From contig JAGDZV010000008.1 in assembly GCA_049115495.1 (NCBI GenBank), positions 124,001-188,000 on the forward strand: a DNA stretch of 64,000 nucleotides. Direction: 5' to 3'. Every line of letters starts with the position of its first letter. Positions within the stretch are counted from its first letter, which is position 1. This stretch comes from JACPUW01 sp049115495. Its GTDB lineage: Bacteria > Bacteroidota > Bacteroidia > CAILMK01 > JACPUW01. The position numbers and the translations under genes were made by a program. Shown here piece by piece: positions 1 through 9,673 of the stretch. The notes below the pieces were generated by a model that worked only from the letters and a program-made list of their open reading frames with translations, was not told the origin of the DNA and did not search any database.

Positions 1-727
1 TTTCGCCAACGGCAGCTTCATGGAAAATAACATCAATGGCCGAACAGTGATCAACTACCCAAAGCCAATCTCTTATATTTTCACCTTTGCCATAAACAGG
101 TAGTGGCTTTTTATTCTTTATGTTGTTAATCATTAATGGAATCAATTTTTCAGGAAACTGAAATGAGCCATAATTATTAGAACAATTCGAGATTTTAATA
201 GGAATTCCGTAGGTGTGATGGTATGCTCTTACAAAATGATCGCTGCTTGCTTTTGAAGCTGAATAAGGCGATCGGGGATCATATGCTGTAGTTTCTTGGA
301 AAAAACCACCTTCATCTAACGAGCCATAAACTTCATCAGTTGATACATGATAGAATAAATGTTCATTGTAATTGTCTGCCCAATATTTTCTACAAACATT
401 TAGAAGTGCAACGGTTCCAAGCACATTTGTATTTATAAATTCAAGTGGATTCTCTATTGATCTATCAACATGAGATTCTGCTGCTAAATGAATAACATCC
501 GTAATACTAAAATTTTCGAAAATATCATCAATCAAACCTTCATCTCTAATATCACCTTTTACGAAGGTGTAGTTAGGATGATTTTCTATTTCAGTTAAAT
601 TTTGTAGGTTACCAGCATATGTAAGTAAATCTAGATTAATGATTTTATAATCATATTTATCAAGCATCCATTTTACTAAGTGAGACCCAATAAAACCAGC
701 TCCACCGGTAATTAGTATATTTTTCAT
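1..727 (-). CDS. rmlB: dTDP-glucose 4,6-dehydratase, C-terminus cut by window edge
   Basis: Converts dTDP-glucose to dTDP-4-keto-6-deoxyglucose, the second step towards dTDP-rhamnose and other deoxysugars for surface polysaccharide; cytoplasmic. I translated the frame by hand from the ATG at 727-725: it stays open for 242 codons to base 1. The Rossmann motif GGAGFIGSH is at residues 8-16, the catalytic Thr-Asp-Glu of STDEVYG at 130-132, and the YxxxK pair (YSASK) at Y155/K159. The family is about 350 residues, so about 110 C-terminal residues lie outside the window. Its ATG overlaps the galE stop by four bases (ATGA), so the two are co-transcribed with galE first. Family assignment is secure. 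Confidence 0.95.
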   Translation of the reverse strand, partial: MKNILITGGAGFIGSHLVKWMLDKYDYKIINLDLLTYAGNLQNLTEIENHPNYTFVKGDIRDEGLIDDIFENFSITDVIHLAAESHVDRSIENPLEFINTNVLGTVALLNVCRKYWADNYNEHLFYHVSTDEVYGSLDEGGFFQETTAYDPRSPYSASKASSDHFVRAYHHTYGIPIKISNCSNNYGSFQFPEKLIPLMINNIKNKKPLPVYGKGENIRDWLWVVDHCSAIDVIFHEAAVGE

Positions 728-1743
728 TCTGTTAAATTCTTTTCCCAATTGTAAGTTGACAGCAGCATTTGATCCAAAGTGTGCTTTGGCTCCCAACCAA
801 GCTTTTCTTTTATTAAAGATACATCGGCAAAAATAGCCTCAGCATCACCATCTCGGCGTGGTGCAATCTCATGGTTTATATTAATTCCGCTTGCTTTCTC
901 AAATGACTTTACAATTTCTAATACTGTAAAACCACTTCCGCTCCCCGCATTGTATACTTCAAATTGATTTTCATTTTTACTTGCAAGCAAATACTCCAAT
1001 GCATTAATGTGCGCATGAGCCAAATCAACTACATGTAAATAATCACGCACACAAGTACCATCCTTAGTATTATAATCATTGCCAAAAACTTTTAAAGCTT
1101 TTCGTTTTCCCGTGGCCACTTCAGAAATAATTGGCACCAGATGTACGTGGTGTCCAAGAGGGTCTTCTCCTATTTTGCCAGAATCATGAGCCCCAATCGG
1201 ATTGAAATATCTAAGTGATATTACATTGAAATTATTTCTTGATGTGGCAAAATCTCTCAATATTTCTTCGGCAACTTTTTTGGTATTACCGTACGGACTT
1301 ACAGCTGCCTTTACAGCTTCGTTTTCTCGTATAGGTAATGCATCTGGGTTTCCATAAACCGTGCAAGAAGATGAAAAAACAAATCGTTGATCAGGTTCAT
1401 TACCAAAAACTTCAAGCAGGTTCATCAAACTTGTAAAGTTATTTTGGTAGTATTTCAAAGGGTTAGAAACCGATTCATCAACAAATAAGTGAGCCGCAAA
1501 GTGAATAATTCCATCAAACTTTCCTTCTTTGGCTTTAAGGTCTTTTACCGCTTCAAGACTGCAAAGGTCAAAATTGTAAAAAGCTGGTTTTTTACCCGTT
1601 AACTCAAAAATTCGCTCTTGTACATAAGCTTTTGAATTGCAAAGGTTATCAACTATTACTACATCAAATCCTTTATTCAGCAGCTCTACTGTGGTGTGAG
1701 AGCCTATAAATCCATTTCCTCCTGTTACAAGTATCTTAGGCAA
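724..1743 (-). CDS. galE: UDP-glucose 4-epimerase
   Basis: Interconverts UDP-glucose and UDP-galactose using bound NAD; an extended SDR enzyme that feeds sugar donors to envelope glycan synthesis. The 339-residue length is normal. The NAD motif GGNGFIGSH is at residues 8-16, SSSCTVYG near 124-131 holds the catalytic Ser region, and YGNTK gives catalytic Y151 and K155. The RYFNPIGAHDSG segment is typical of GalE. The start appears to be TTG at 1743, since no ATG lies near the NAD motif. It overlaps rmlB downstream by four bases. A hairpin separates it from ugd, so ugd is probably a different transcript. Confidence 0.95.
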   Translation of the reverse strand: MPKILVTGGNGFIGSHTTVELLNKGFDVVIVDNLCNSKAYVQERIFELTGKKPAFYNFDLCSLEAVKDLKAKEGKFDGIIHFAAHLFVDESVSNPLKYYQNNFTSLMNLLEVFGNEPDQRFVFSSSCTVYGNPDALPIRENEAVKAAVSPYGNTKKVAEEILRDFATSRNNFNVISLRYFNPIGAHDSGKIGEDPLGHHVHLVPIISEVATGKRKALKVFGNDYNTKDGTCVRDYLHVVDLAHAHINALEYLLASKNENQFEVYNAGSGSGFTVLEIVKSFEKASGININHEIAPRRDGDAEAIFADVSLIKEKLGWEPKHTLDQMLLSTYNWEKNLTE

Positions 1744-1789
1744 GCTTTAGTGTTTAAGTGTTGGCAAATATTGAAAAATAAGGGAGAAA

Positions 1790-1811
1790 TAAAGGGGCCG
1801 AAGCCCCTTTA
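1790..1811 (-). terminator. Hairpin between ugd and galE
   Basis: Perfect 9-bp stem TAAAGGGGC / GCCCCTTTA with a CGAA loop, 15 bases past the ugd stop. Read on the minus strand, the downstream side is only moderately T-rich, so termination may be partial. Confidence 0.7.
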
Positions 1812-1825
1812 AGTTATAATGAATT

Positions 1826-3136
1826 TTAGACTATGACTTTTCTACCTATTGAATGGTATGTAAATCCAAGTGCTTCCATTTCTTCCAAATCATACAGATT
1901 TCTGCCATCAAAAATCACCTTATTGTTAAGCGCTTTAGCTACTTTACCAAATTGAGGCACTCTAAATACAGTCCACTCGGTCATAATGATTAATGCATCT
2001 GCTCCTTCAAGAATATCATATTGATTTTCACCAAATTCCACCCTATCTCCAAAAATATCTTTCATATTATCAATGGCTTCTGGGTCAAATGCTTTTACGG
2101 CTGCTCCCTTTTGCAAAAGCTCTTCCATTAAATAAATAGCAGGTGCTTCTCTTATGTCATCTGTATTTGGTTTAAAAGCTAGCCCCCATACTGCGAAAGT
2201 TTTTCCTTTCAAATCTCCTTTAAAATGATTCTCAATTTTAGGAAGTAGAACCGTTTTTTGGTCGTGATTTACTTCCATTACAGATTTCAAAATCCTAAAG
2301 TCAAAATTGTTCTCTTCTGATGTTTTAGCCAAGGCTTGAACATCTTTAGGGAAACAGCTACCACCATAACCCGTTCCAGCAAATAAAAATCGTTTACCAA
2401 TTCGCGAATCAGTTCCAATTCCACGCCTCACACTATCAACATCGGCGCCAACAATTTCGCACAAATTGGCAATCTCATTCATAAAAGTAATTTTGGTAGC
2501 TAAAAATGAGTTTGCGGCGTATTTGGTTAATTCTGCAGAACGTTCGTCCATAAAAATAATTGGATTTCCTTGGCGAACAAATGGTCTGTAAAGCTTTTCC
2601 ATTACGCCTCTGGCTCTTTCTGATGAAGTACCTATTACTACCCTTTCAGGTTTTAAGAAATCATCAACCGCTACGCCTTCTCGCAAAAATTCTGGGTTTG
2701 AAACAACATCAAACTCAACTTTGGCATGCTTTGCAATTGCAGCATGAACTTTATCTGCTGTTCCTACAGGCACTGTACTTTTATCTACTACAACCGTATA
2801 TTTATCAAGAATTTTACCTAGCTCATCAGCAACACCTAAAACATACTTTAAATCAGCCGATCCATCTTCGCCTGGAGGTGTTGGCAAAGCTAAGAAAATG
2901 ATATCTGCATCTTTGATTCCATCATCTAAACTACCTGTAAAAGAAAGCCTTTCTTGCTGAATATTTCTCTCAAAAACTACATCTAAACCAGGTTCGTAAA
3001 TCACCATTTCGCCGTTTCGCAGCTTTTTTACTTTATCGGGGTTATTATCAACGCATATTACTTCATTACCCATTTCTGCAAAGCATGTACCTGAAACTAA
3101 ACCTACATACCCTGTACCTACAACCGTTACTTTCAT
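1826..3136 (-). CDS. ugd: UDP-glucose 6-dehydrogenase
   Basis: Oxidises UDP-glucose to UDP-glucuronate with two NAD+, supplying uronic acids for capsule or exopolysaccharide. The protein has 436 residues, normal for the UDP-glucose/GDP-mannose dehydrogenase family. The N-terminal NAD motif GTGYVGLVSG is at residues 7-16, the middle-domain substrate loop contains NPEFLREG near 147-154, and the catalytic Cys is C261 in GYGGSCFPKD. The C-terminal UDP-binding domain includes WGLAFKPNTDDIREAP. The start is ATG at 3136. It sits next to galE and rmlB in a nucleotide-sugar cluster. A GDP-mannose or UDP-ManNAc dehydrogenase is less likely given the close match to the UDP-glucose type. Confidence 0.94.
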   Translation of the reverse strand: MKVTVVGTGYVGLVSGTCFAEMGNEVICVDNNPDKVKKLRNGEMVIYEPGLDVVFERNIQQERLSFTGSLDDGIKDADIIFLALPTPPGEDGSADLKYVLGVADELGKILDKYTVVVDKSTVPVGTADKVHAAIAKHAKVEFDVVSNPEFLREGVAVDDFLKPERVVIGTSSERARGVMEKLYRPFVRQGNPIIFMDERSAELTKYAANSFLATKITFMNEIANLCEIVGADVDSVRRGIGTDSRIGKRFLFAGTGYGGSCFPKDVQALAKTSEENNFDFRILKSVMEVNHDQKTVLLPKIENHFKGDLKGKTFAVWGLAFKPNTDDIREAPAIYLMEELLQKGAAVKAFDPEAIDNMKDIFGDRVEFGENQYDILEGADALIIMTEWTVFRVPQFGKVAKALNNKVIFDGRNLYDLEEMEALGFTYHSIGRKVIV

Positions 3137-3299
3137 TGTTTTGTCTTTAGTTTAAAATTACTCTGATTCAAATTACAAAATGCGCAAATCCAGATATGGA
3201 ACTAATGTTACAGACCATAGATTACGCTTATTTTAAAATCCGTTACGAACTTAATTTTACCTTCGTTTAATGCCTTTGTTCTTAATCTAAAATTAACCG

Positions 3300-4040
3300 A
3301 TGTTTAAAAAAGTTGCGCCCTTAATAGTTGCAATCATATTTTCAATAAACTCCTTTGGTCAATCATATTTGAGAGACTCTGTAATTAGCATTACTTCATT
3401 TCAGTTTGGCTACACTCCGTGCCTTACTGCTTTTGATATGGGCAAAAAAAGTGACTTCTTGCATGTTTTTAGCCCTTCTCTATCATATAAAAATGGTTCA
3501 AACTGGTACTTCAAGGGTTCAGTTGGATTAATTGTAGGGCATAATTCGCTTGAACGAAACACACCAAATATGGTTTTCTCTGAACTGGGATTACCCATTA
3601 GTGCAGATGGTATTTTACAAGAGATGGCCATTAGATTTCAGGGATTTTCATTTGGTTTTGAATTAGGCAAGCTCATTAAGGTATCTGATCACAATTTAAA
3701 CTCAGGCCTGTATGTTGCTGCAGGAATTGGCTTTTTGCAGCACCGAATTAAATTTGACTATTTGGGTCAAGGTGTACTTCAATTAGAAGAACCATACATT
3801 TTTGGATACGATAGATTAACAAATGGCACTTTAATTAATCAGTTCATAGGTTGGCGCAGGTACTCAAACAAAAACAGTTTTAATTATGAATTGGGTTTAG
3901 AGTTAAATCAAGGATTAACTAGGAATAGACGGTCATGGAATTATGACCTATTTGGACCTGCCAATGAGCTAAGGCTCGACTTTTATTACGGACTTAGAAT
4001 GAATGTGATTCTGCCCTTTTACGGAGTTAGTTCAAGATAA
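3300..4040 (+). CDS. Secreted beta-barrel-like protein, function unknown
   Basis: 246 residues. A signal peptide (about residues 1-20, hydrophobic core LIVAIIFSINSF, then GQ) is followed by alternating aromatic/polar segments such as YFKGSVGLIVG and LRLDFYYGLRMNVILPFYG. These resemble strands of a small outer-membrane barrel. I do not recognise a named family. The ATG is at 3300, and its stop overlaps the waaA start by one base (TAATG), so the two are translationally coupled. That suggests an envelope role alongside lipopolysaccharide synthesis, but this is inference from position only. A TACCTTCG box at about 3257-3264 is one base off the Bacteroidetes -7 consensus and may be the promoter. 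Confidence 0.75.
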   Translation: MFKKVAPLIVAIIFSINSFGQSYLRDSVISITSFQFGYTPCLTAFDMGKKSDFLHVFSPSLSYKNGSNWYFKGSVGLIVGHNSLERNTPNMVFSELGLPISADGILQEMAIRFQGFSFGFELGKLIKVSDHNLNSGLYVAAGIGFLQHRIKFDYLGQGVLQLEEPYIFGYDRLTNGTLINQFIGWRRYSNKNSFNYELGLELNQGLTRNRRSWNYDLFGPANELRLDFYYGLRMNVILPFYGVSSR

Positions 4041-5269
4041 TGTTGTTATTGTATTCTTTTGGCATCAGATTATATTTCTTATTTGGTTTCTTTCTAAAGT
4101 TTAGAAACGATAAGATTAGAAAGTGGTATTATGGTAATAAGAATAAAGTTGCGCCGGTTTTACCAAAATCAGGCAATAAAAAAATAATATGGTTTCATAT
4201 AAGTTCACTCGGAGAGTATGAGCAAGCCAAACCTGTTATTAAAAGGCTTTATAAAAAATTTGACATTGTAATTACCTTCTTTTCACCAAGTGGCTTTGAA
4301 CATAAATCTGTAAGAGAGTTTACCCAAAATGTTTTTTACTTGGGCAAAGACACGGCCCAAATGGCAAGGCAAAACATAGATCATATTAAGCCCGATTATT
4401 TTATTTTAGTAAAATATGATTTTTGGCTCAACCATTTGTTTCAATTGGAAAAAGAAAACATAAAATCAATTGTAATTTCAGGACTTTTTAGGCCGAATCA
4501 AATTTTCTTTAAACCGTGGGGTAACATCTTTAGAAAAGGCCTTAGAACATTTGATCACATTTTTTTGCAAAATCAAAGTAGTAAAGAATTACTCGCCGGC
4601 ATTGGTATTACAAAAATCAGTGTAAATGGTGATACAAGAGTTGATTCAGTTTTAGAAAACGTACCTGCAGCCTTAGATAAACTCCCACAGATTGTTAAGG
4701 ACTTTGCTAAAGGGCATAAATGCTTAGTGGTTGGAAGTAGCTATAAAGCCGAAGAACAGATTGTTCTTAAGAATTTAGATACCTGTTTAATAGGTTGGAA
4801 AGTGCTAATTGCCCCACACAACTTAAACAAAAAGCACTTAAAGGAACTTGAAATTAGTTTTGGCTCAACAGCGTCGTTTTTATCAAAAACCAATGATTTA
4901 GCGTCTCACACACAAGTCTTAATTATTGATCAAATAGGCTTGCTTAAATATCTTTATGCTGTGGCTGATGTGGCCTTTGTGGGTGGTGGATTTGGTAAAA
5001 CTGTACATAATACGCTTGAACCGGCGGCATTTGGCATTCCACTTTTGTTTGGACCCAATTTTTCTAAATTCCCTGAAGCCGTTGAGTTTGTAAACAAAAA
5101 AGGAGCCTTTACAGTAAGTACTGAATATGAATTTAAAACATGCATAAAAGAATTAATGCGCTCAGACGTTCAGCTTAAAGCAAAAAATACAATTAAAGAA
5201 TACATCAATTCGAATCGAAACTCTATTGATTCAATACTAATGTATATTCTTTCTAAGAAAATAATTTAA
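4040..5269 (+). CDS. waaA: 3-deoxy-D-manno-octulosonic acid (Kdo) transferase
   Basis: Transfers Kdo from CMP-Kdo to the lipid A precursor (GT30 family) at the inner face of the cytoplasmic membrane. The protein has 409 residues, usual for the family. It has a hydrophobic N-terminus, the conserved early motif SLGEYEQAKPV (equivalent to the SVGE region with the catalytic Glu), VGSSYKAEEQ in the second domain, and the C-terminal donor-binding stretch VGGGFGKTVHNTLEPAAFG. The start codon overlaps the preceding gene's stop. The enzyme could add one or two Kdo residues; the sequence alone does not decide. Confidence 0.93.
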   Translation: MLLLYSFGIRLYFLFGFFLKFRNDKIRKWYYGNKNKVAPVLPKSGNKKIIWFHISSLGEYEQAKPVIKRLYKKFDIVITFFSPSGFEHKSVREFTQNVFYLGKDTAQMARQNIDHIKPDYFILVKYDFWLNHLFQLEKENIKSIVISGLFRPNQIFFKPWGNIFRKGLRTFDHIFLQNQSSKELLAGIGITKISVNGDTRVDSVLENVPAALDKLPQIVKDFAKGHKCLVVGSSYKAEEQIVLKNLDTCLIGWKVLIAPHNLNKKHLKELEISFGSTASFLSKTNDLASHTQVLIIDQIGLLKYLYAVADVAFVGGGFGKTVHNTLEPAAFGIPLLFGPNFSKFPEAVEFVNKKGAFTVSTEYEFKTCIKELMRSDVQLKAKNTIKEYINSNRNSIDSILMYILSKKII

Positions 5270-5332
5270 GAATTGCATCCCAATATTTTTACACTTTTTA
5301 TTTAATCTTGTGTTTTTATTACATCTATAAAT

Positions 5333-6880
5333 ATGAAAAAAGTGAGATTTTGCCTACCTATAATTCTGCTTGCAGCAGTCATTTACTTTGAAAGCTGCAA
5401 CCCAACAGACCCAGGTGAAAGAAATAATGTTGTTTTGATTGAATTAATTGAAAACAATAACTCTACTAATTCTCATATTGCAGCTATAAAGTTGAACTCT
5501 AGAACAGATCAATTTGGTGTTTATGCAAATGAAGATGTCGGAAAGTTCGTTGAAGTTAAGATAAAATCCGAAAGCGATTTTTTACGAAATGCAGAAGCCA
5601 TTACAAATCTTGCTAAAGAAAACGTTAATTATCTGCCCTATTTTCAAAATATTGATGTTTCAAAAATTTATCAAGACCTGCCTAAAAACGTTAGCTTGTC
5701 CATTTTCAAAGAAGGTAAATGGTATTTGAACAATGGGAATTCGACATCATACAAAAATTTTGAAAAAGGAGAAGTGACCATTGATAATGGACAAGAAAAG
5801 TCAAAGATTTCCGCCTTAGATTTTTCAAGTGCGTATCTTGAAATTAGAGACCCAAAAAATCTTTACAATAACTTAAACAAGGCCACCCTTGAAAAACCTT
5901 ACATTATAGACGTGGGAAGTTTTAAAGAAAAAAAATATAGAGAAAACATTCGTCTACATCAATATTACAACCCCGATTGGGCTTATTATAATGGACAATT
6001 CTATAAACACTTATCTATTGAAGGCTGGCTAGATTTAACAAATAATGAAGCAACAAAAGAGTTTGAGCGCTATAAAAACTATAAGTCAAACAATTCACTA
6101 CTTCATTTTCAAAGTAGAATTGTATTATTGGATTATGACTTTATACCATCAAGAGCTTTTGGGGGCGAACAATTTGGTTTTAGTATAAATTATTTCCCCC
6201 AATGCAATGGCCCGGATTGTGATTTTGCCGATTTTAGATTAACCCCTTGGTATGAGTCATTCCCAACAATTACAATTCCAGAAGCAACTGAAATGTTATC
6301 AATAATTGATGCAAAATTCGATGGCTACTTAGTACAATACAGCTATACTTCGCCCACTTATCAACCCATGGCAGAATACCTTCCTTTTATGGACGCTAAT
6401 GACCCTGGCGGTGCAAAAACTTGGACATCGGTAAAAATTGAAGATGAAAACGGTACCGAAATTACTGAAGGACATGCAGATTGGGACAAATGGAAGTTTA
6501 CCCTTGATAACGAATACACCTTTATGAAAGGTAATAGGTTTAGGTACAAATTGGGCAGCAATAGGGCTACTAAAGAGAAAGACTATGTTGATGATAATGT
6601 AAACTACATTTATGGTACATATAAAGACCTTTCAGTTGAAGAAGGCGATTATGTAGTTGAATTTGCATTTCCAAACAATCCTACGGCACAAGATGGTGCA
6701 GATCAATTTAAAAATCAAACAGTTAAAGTTTTAGGTGAACCTAACTATACTGAGTTTAAGATTAAATTAAAAGAATCTGATTATTATGATGTTGCCTCAG
6801 GTGAGCAAGATGATGAAGTAACCTTAACTATAAAAGTAAAGGAAGAAGTTAGATGGGAAGATTTTAATAACGCCAATTAA
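5333..6880 (+). CDS. Large predicted lipoprotein, function unknown
   Basis: 515 residues. The N-terminus is a type II-like signal (hydrophobic core LPIILLAAVIYF then ESC, Cys at about residue 22), a loose lipobox as is common in Bacteroidetes. The rest is polar, Asn/Lys/Glu-rich and predicted beta-rich, with no domain I recognise. The C-terminal part (VEEGDYVVEFAFPNN onward, acidic) looks like an Ig-like or adhesive fold. It is the first of three closely spaced genes (5-bp and 4-bp gaps) that all carry signal sequences, so the three probably form an envelope complex or share regulation. A TAATCTTG box upstream (about 5302-5309) is one base off the -7 consensus. Confidence 0.8.
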   Translation: MKKVRFCLPIILLAAVIYFESCNPTDPGERNNVVLIELIENNNSTNSHIAAIKLNSRTDQFGVYANEDVGKFVEVKIKSESDFLRNAEAITNLAKENVNYLPYFQNIDVSKIYQDLPKNVSLSIFKEGKWYLNNGNSTSYKNFEKGEVTIDNGQEKSKISALDFSSAYLEIRDPKNLYNNLNKATLEKPYIIDVGSFKEKKYRENIRLHQYYNPDWAYYNGQFYKHLSIEGWLDLTNNEATKEFERYKNYKSNNSLLHFQSRIVLLDYDFIPSRAFGGEQFGFSINYFPQCNGPDCDFADFRLTPWYESFPTITIPEATEMLSIIDAKFDGYLVQYSYTSPTYQPMAEYLPFMDANDPGGAKTWTSVKIEDENGTEITEGHADWDKWKFTLDNEYTFMKGNRFRYKLGSNRATKEKDYVDDNVNYIYGTYKDLSVEEGDYVVEFAFPNNPTAQDGADQFKNQTVKVLGEPNYTEFKIKLKESDYYDVASGEQDDEVTLTIKVKEEVRWEDFNNAN

Positions 6881-6885
6881 TCGAC

Positions 6886-8010
6886 ATGAAAAGAATTGTA
6901 TTTATTTTACTCGTTTTTTGCGGCTTCTCAAAATCTTATGCACAATTCGATTTAGAAACTCAAATGGGCGAAATTGGAAAAGCCATTCCCAGTTATTATT
7001 ATGCATATACCAAAAACATTTTCAGCAACGTTGGTCAACCCATTATTATGGGCAACCAAATTCAACATTGGAAAAAAGATTGGAAGATTAAGTATGGTTT
7101 GTCTTTCTCAGGGCAATTTTTGAATAATGACACTTGGGGTACTGGTGGTATCGAGTTTACAGAACTATATCAGTCACCAAACATCAGTTATCTTGGTAAT
7201 CTTTCTGATGCTTTTGGCTCAGAAGAAGCCAGCTTTATTAGGCATTATTTATTAGATAATAACGGCAATAAAATTGTTAACCCACTAACCGGAGAATACC
7301 TTAGTACGGATATTGAAATGGCAGGTGGATTAGGTAGAGGTCTTACAACTATCCCATATGTTCTACCGAGTATTGAATTGAAAATTTGGAAAGGAATTAG
7401 CATAGCAGGAAGTTATTTGCCGGTGAGCTGGTTTTTAAGAGAGTTTGAAGAAGATAATTTTAAAACATCGGTAAACATGTATTCAATTGGTGCTGGCTTA
7501 ACCCTAAGAGAATTTACTGATATACCAGTACTTTCTTGGTTAAGATTTGATGCATCTATGAGCGGTGTGAACGCCTCTTTTTCTGAACTGCAAGATGCGT
7601 TAGATCTTGAACCCACTGAATTTTTCAATCTTGACCTCACACAGTTTGAGCTTGGCACAAGTATTAGAACCAATCAATTCAGAGGAACTTTAGCAATTCC
7701 CGTAATGCCTAAAAAGAACATTATTTTACTAGCGCAGGCAGGCTATTATACCCACACATACAGTTTTAATTTTGATTATAACATAGATGTTGAAGTAGAT
7801 GCGGAGCAATTAAAAGAAGATTACAATATTGAATTTGAAGGTCAGGAATTTAGCATTGGCGATACATATTCACAATCTGAACAAATTGACAATACCTTTT
7901 ATTACTCGGGTGGTTTATTAATTGATTCTCAAATTTCTACCTTCTACTTGGGTTATGCCCAATTTCGTTATCCTACGCTTTGTTTAAGAGCATCAATTAA
8001 ACTATTATAA
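6886..8010 (+). CDS. Secreted outer-membrane-like protein (DUF6588-like)
   Basis: 374 residues with a clear signal peptide (about 1-20, ending SYAQ). The mature part starts FDLETQMGEIGKAIPSYYYAY and continues with amphipathic beta segments. The arrangement (short N-terminal helix, GLSFSGQF strand, a long glycine-rich middle, GTLAIPVMPKKNIILLAQAG, final strand CLRASIKLL) resembles the uncharacterised Bacteroidetes DUF6588 family; I assign that tentatively from memory. The terminal hydrophobic strand fits an outer-membrane barrel. It sits five bases after the lipoprotein gene and four before the next gene, so it is part of a three-gene unit. Confidence 0.8.
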   Translation: MKRIVFILLVFCGFSKSYAQFDLETQMGEIGKAIPSYYYAYTKNIFSNVGQPIIMGNQIQHWKKDWKIKYGLSFSGQFLNNDTWGTGGIEFTELYQSPNISYLGNLSDAFGSEEASFIRHYLLDNNGNKIVNPLTGEYLSTDIEMAGGLGRGLTTIPYVLPSIELKIWKGISIAGSYLPVSWFLREFEEDNFKTSVNMYSIGAGLTLREFTDIPVLSWLRFDASMSGVNASFSELQDALDLEPTEFFNLDLTQFELGTSIRTNQFRGTLAIPVMPKKNIILLAQAGYYTHTYSFNFDYNIDVEVDAEQLKEDYNIEFEGQEFSIGDTYSQSEQIDNTFYYSGGLLIDSQISTFYLGYAQFRYPTLCLRASIKLL

Positions 8011-8014
8011 TAGC

Positions 8015-8506
8015 ATGAGAATATTTGCAGTATTAATACTTTTATTAATTGGATTTACTAGTAATTCTTTCTCTCAGAACTATTTAGTAAAATATGATAG
8101 CGTTAAAACATTTACCCTAAAAGCAGGAAAAGAATACTCTTTTAAACTCGCATCAAGCGGATTATTAGTAAGCGATAAGCTTGTAGCGTTAAAAACTGAC
8201 ACTCTTGTATTTGAAGACCAAACCTATCATTTCACTGAAATATCAGAAATAAAAAACCCAAAAAGAAAAGGAGCTATTGCGGCAATTATGTACCCACTAA
8301 CCATAGGTTCGTGCGTGGCTGTTAGTACCATACCAATAACCTATATTAAAGGCTATTTTTTGGCTGATACTGACCTTATGTTTAGAACAGTAGGTGTATT
8401 TATTGTTGAAACGATGGTATTCAGCTTTTCTAGATCATATCTATCTAAAAACCCAAGTTGGGTGGCCATTGGAAAAGAAAAGTCTTTGAAATTCAGCACA
8501 AATTAG
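8015..8506 (+). CDS. Small secreted or membrane protein, function unknown
   Basis: 163 residues. Signal peptide about residues 1-21 (core VLILLLIGF, ending SFSQ), then a short beta-rich segment with Lys/Ser/Thr. Two hydrophobic stretches follow: one around 90-112 (AAIMYPLTIGSCVAVSTIPI) and one around 124-140 (VGVFIVETMVFSF). No family recognised. Last gene of the three-gene envelope cluster; its stop faces the FAD oxidoreductase 38 bases away, with no obvious terminator hairpin between them. Confidence 0.75.
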   Translation: MRIFAVLILLLIGFTSNSFSQNYLVKYDSVKTFTLKAGKEYSFKLASSGLLVSDKLVALKTDTLVFEDQTYHFTEISEIKNPKRKGAIAAIMYPLTIGSCVAVSTIPITYIKGYFLADTDLMFRTVGVFIVETMVFSFSRSYLSKNPSWVAIGKEKSLKFSTN

Positions 8507-8543
8507 TTTCATATATGTTACGATTCAAGAATAACCACGGAGC

Positions 8544-9632
8544 CTAATCTAATTGGTTTACCAAATCTCTTGAAATACTAAAGGCTAAAGCCACTCCCAT
8601 GCCGCTCATTCCCACTAGGTGGTGAACACCATTTTGCTTTGATAAATTAGGTTGTTTATTTTCTGTAAACCCCATTATTCCGCTCCAGCGCTGCTCAACC
8701 TCAAAATCTTTATTGCCTAAAAGTACTTGTAAGGTTTCTTCTAATTTTTGAGAAATCTTAGAATTTAGACCAAGTATATCTGTGGATTCAGCCTCAAAAT
8801 CTTCATTTCTAGCCCCTCCTAGCAACAACCGCTTTCCAACATTTCTAAAATAGTAAAAGCCTTCGTCCATATGGTAATTACCATTATAGGGCAAGTTTTC
8901 AATCTCCTTTGTAATTAAAACTTGAGCCCTTGCGGGTCTTACATCTACTTGATCAAATAACTTTTTACTTAACGCATTACTACAGTTAATTATAATTTCA
9001 GATTCTAGCCTTAACCCTGATGATGTAAAGAGCGTTTTTTCATCATAAGTGCTTATCTCAGCACTTAAAAGCTCAATATTTACATCTCTGCAACTAGTAA
9101 GTAATGCTTCATGTAATTTATAAGGGTTTAATTGGCCCTCTCCTTCAATAAGTATTTCGTTTCTAACCCCCTTGGGCAAAATATTTTCTCTTCCTACCCT
9201 GTAAGTGGTACTTGCAGCATCTTTTGATTTTGTCAAATCGTTTAGAGCGTCTAGATGCCTTAAGCATTTCTCAAAAAGCTCTTCATCAAGAAACCACTCA
9301 TGAGAAATACAAGAAGTATGATCACAGCGCGCTGAATACTCTTTTGCGATTAATTCGATGCCTTGCTGCCTTTTCTTTAAAAATTGGGTCGCTTTTTCTT
9401 CACCCATTTTCTCTATATCTGATAAAAACTCGGATGGGCTGCCAAAGCATGCAAAACCTGCATTTTTTGTGCTGGCCACCGAAAACCTAAGGTCTTTATC
9501 AATCACCAAAACCTTGGCTTTGGTATATTTCTTCTTGATATTTAAAGCAACATTTAAACCAGTAAATCCAGCTCCTACAATAGCAAAATCAAATTTTTTA
9601 TTCCAAAACTTTTGTTCCCAATAAGAATGCAC
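8544..9632 (-). CDS. FAD-dependent amine/D-amino-acid oxidoreductase (DAO family)
   Basis: 362 residues. The dinucleotide-binding motif VGAGFTGLNVAL lies at about residues 19-30. A DAO-like middle domain follows, and the C-terminal FAD-closing segment LVGMSGMGVALAFS is typical of the glycine/D-amino-acid oxidase superfamily (including gamma-glutamylputrescine oxidase and DadA types). It oxidises an amine or amino acid substrate that cannot be told from sequence. The start is GTG at 9632; no in-frame ATG precedes the FAD motif. It is divergent from dinB with only about 41 bases between the likely starts, so the promoters must overlap. No signal peptide, so cytoplasmic. Confidence 0.85.
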   Translation of the reverse strand: MHSYWEQKFWNKKFDFAIVGAGFTGLNVALNIKKKYTKAKVLVIDKDLRFSVASTKNAGFACFGSPSEFLSDIEKMGEEKATQFLKKRQQGIELIAKEYSARCDHTSCISHEWFLDEELFEKCLRHLDALNDLTKSKDAASTTYRVGRENILPKGVRNEILIEGEGQLNPYKLHEALLTSCRDVNIELLSAEISTYDEKTLFTSSGLRLESEIIINCSNALSKKLFDQVDVRPARAQVLITKEIENLPYNGNYHMDEGFYYFRNVGKRLLLGGARNEDFEAESTDILGLNSKISQKLEETLQVLLGNKDFEVEQRWSGIMGFTENKQPNLSKQNGVHHLVGMSGMGVALAFSISRDLVNQLD

Positions 9633-9673
9633 CGCAATATTTGCTAATTAGTGATACAGCAATAATATCCCTT

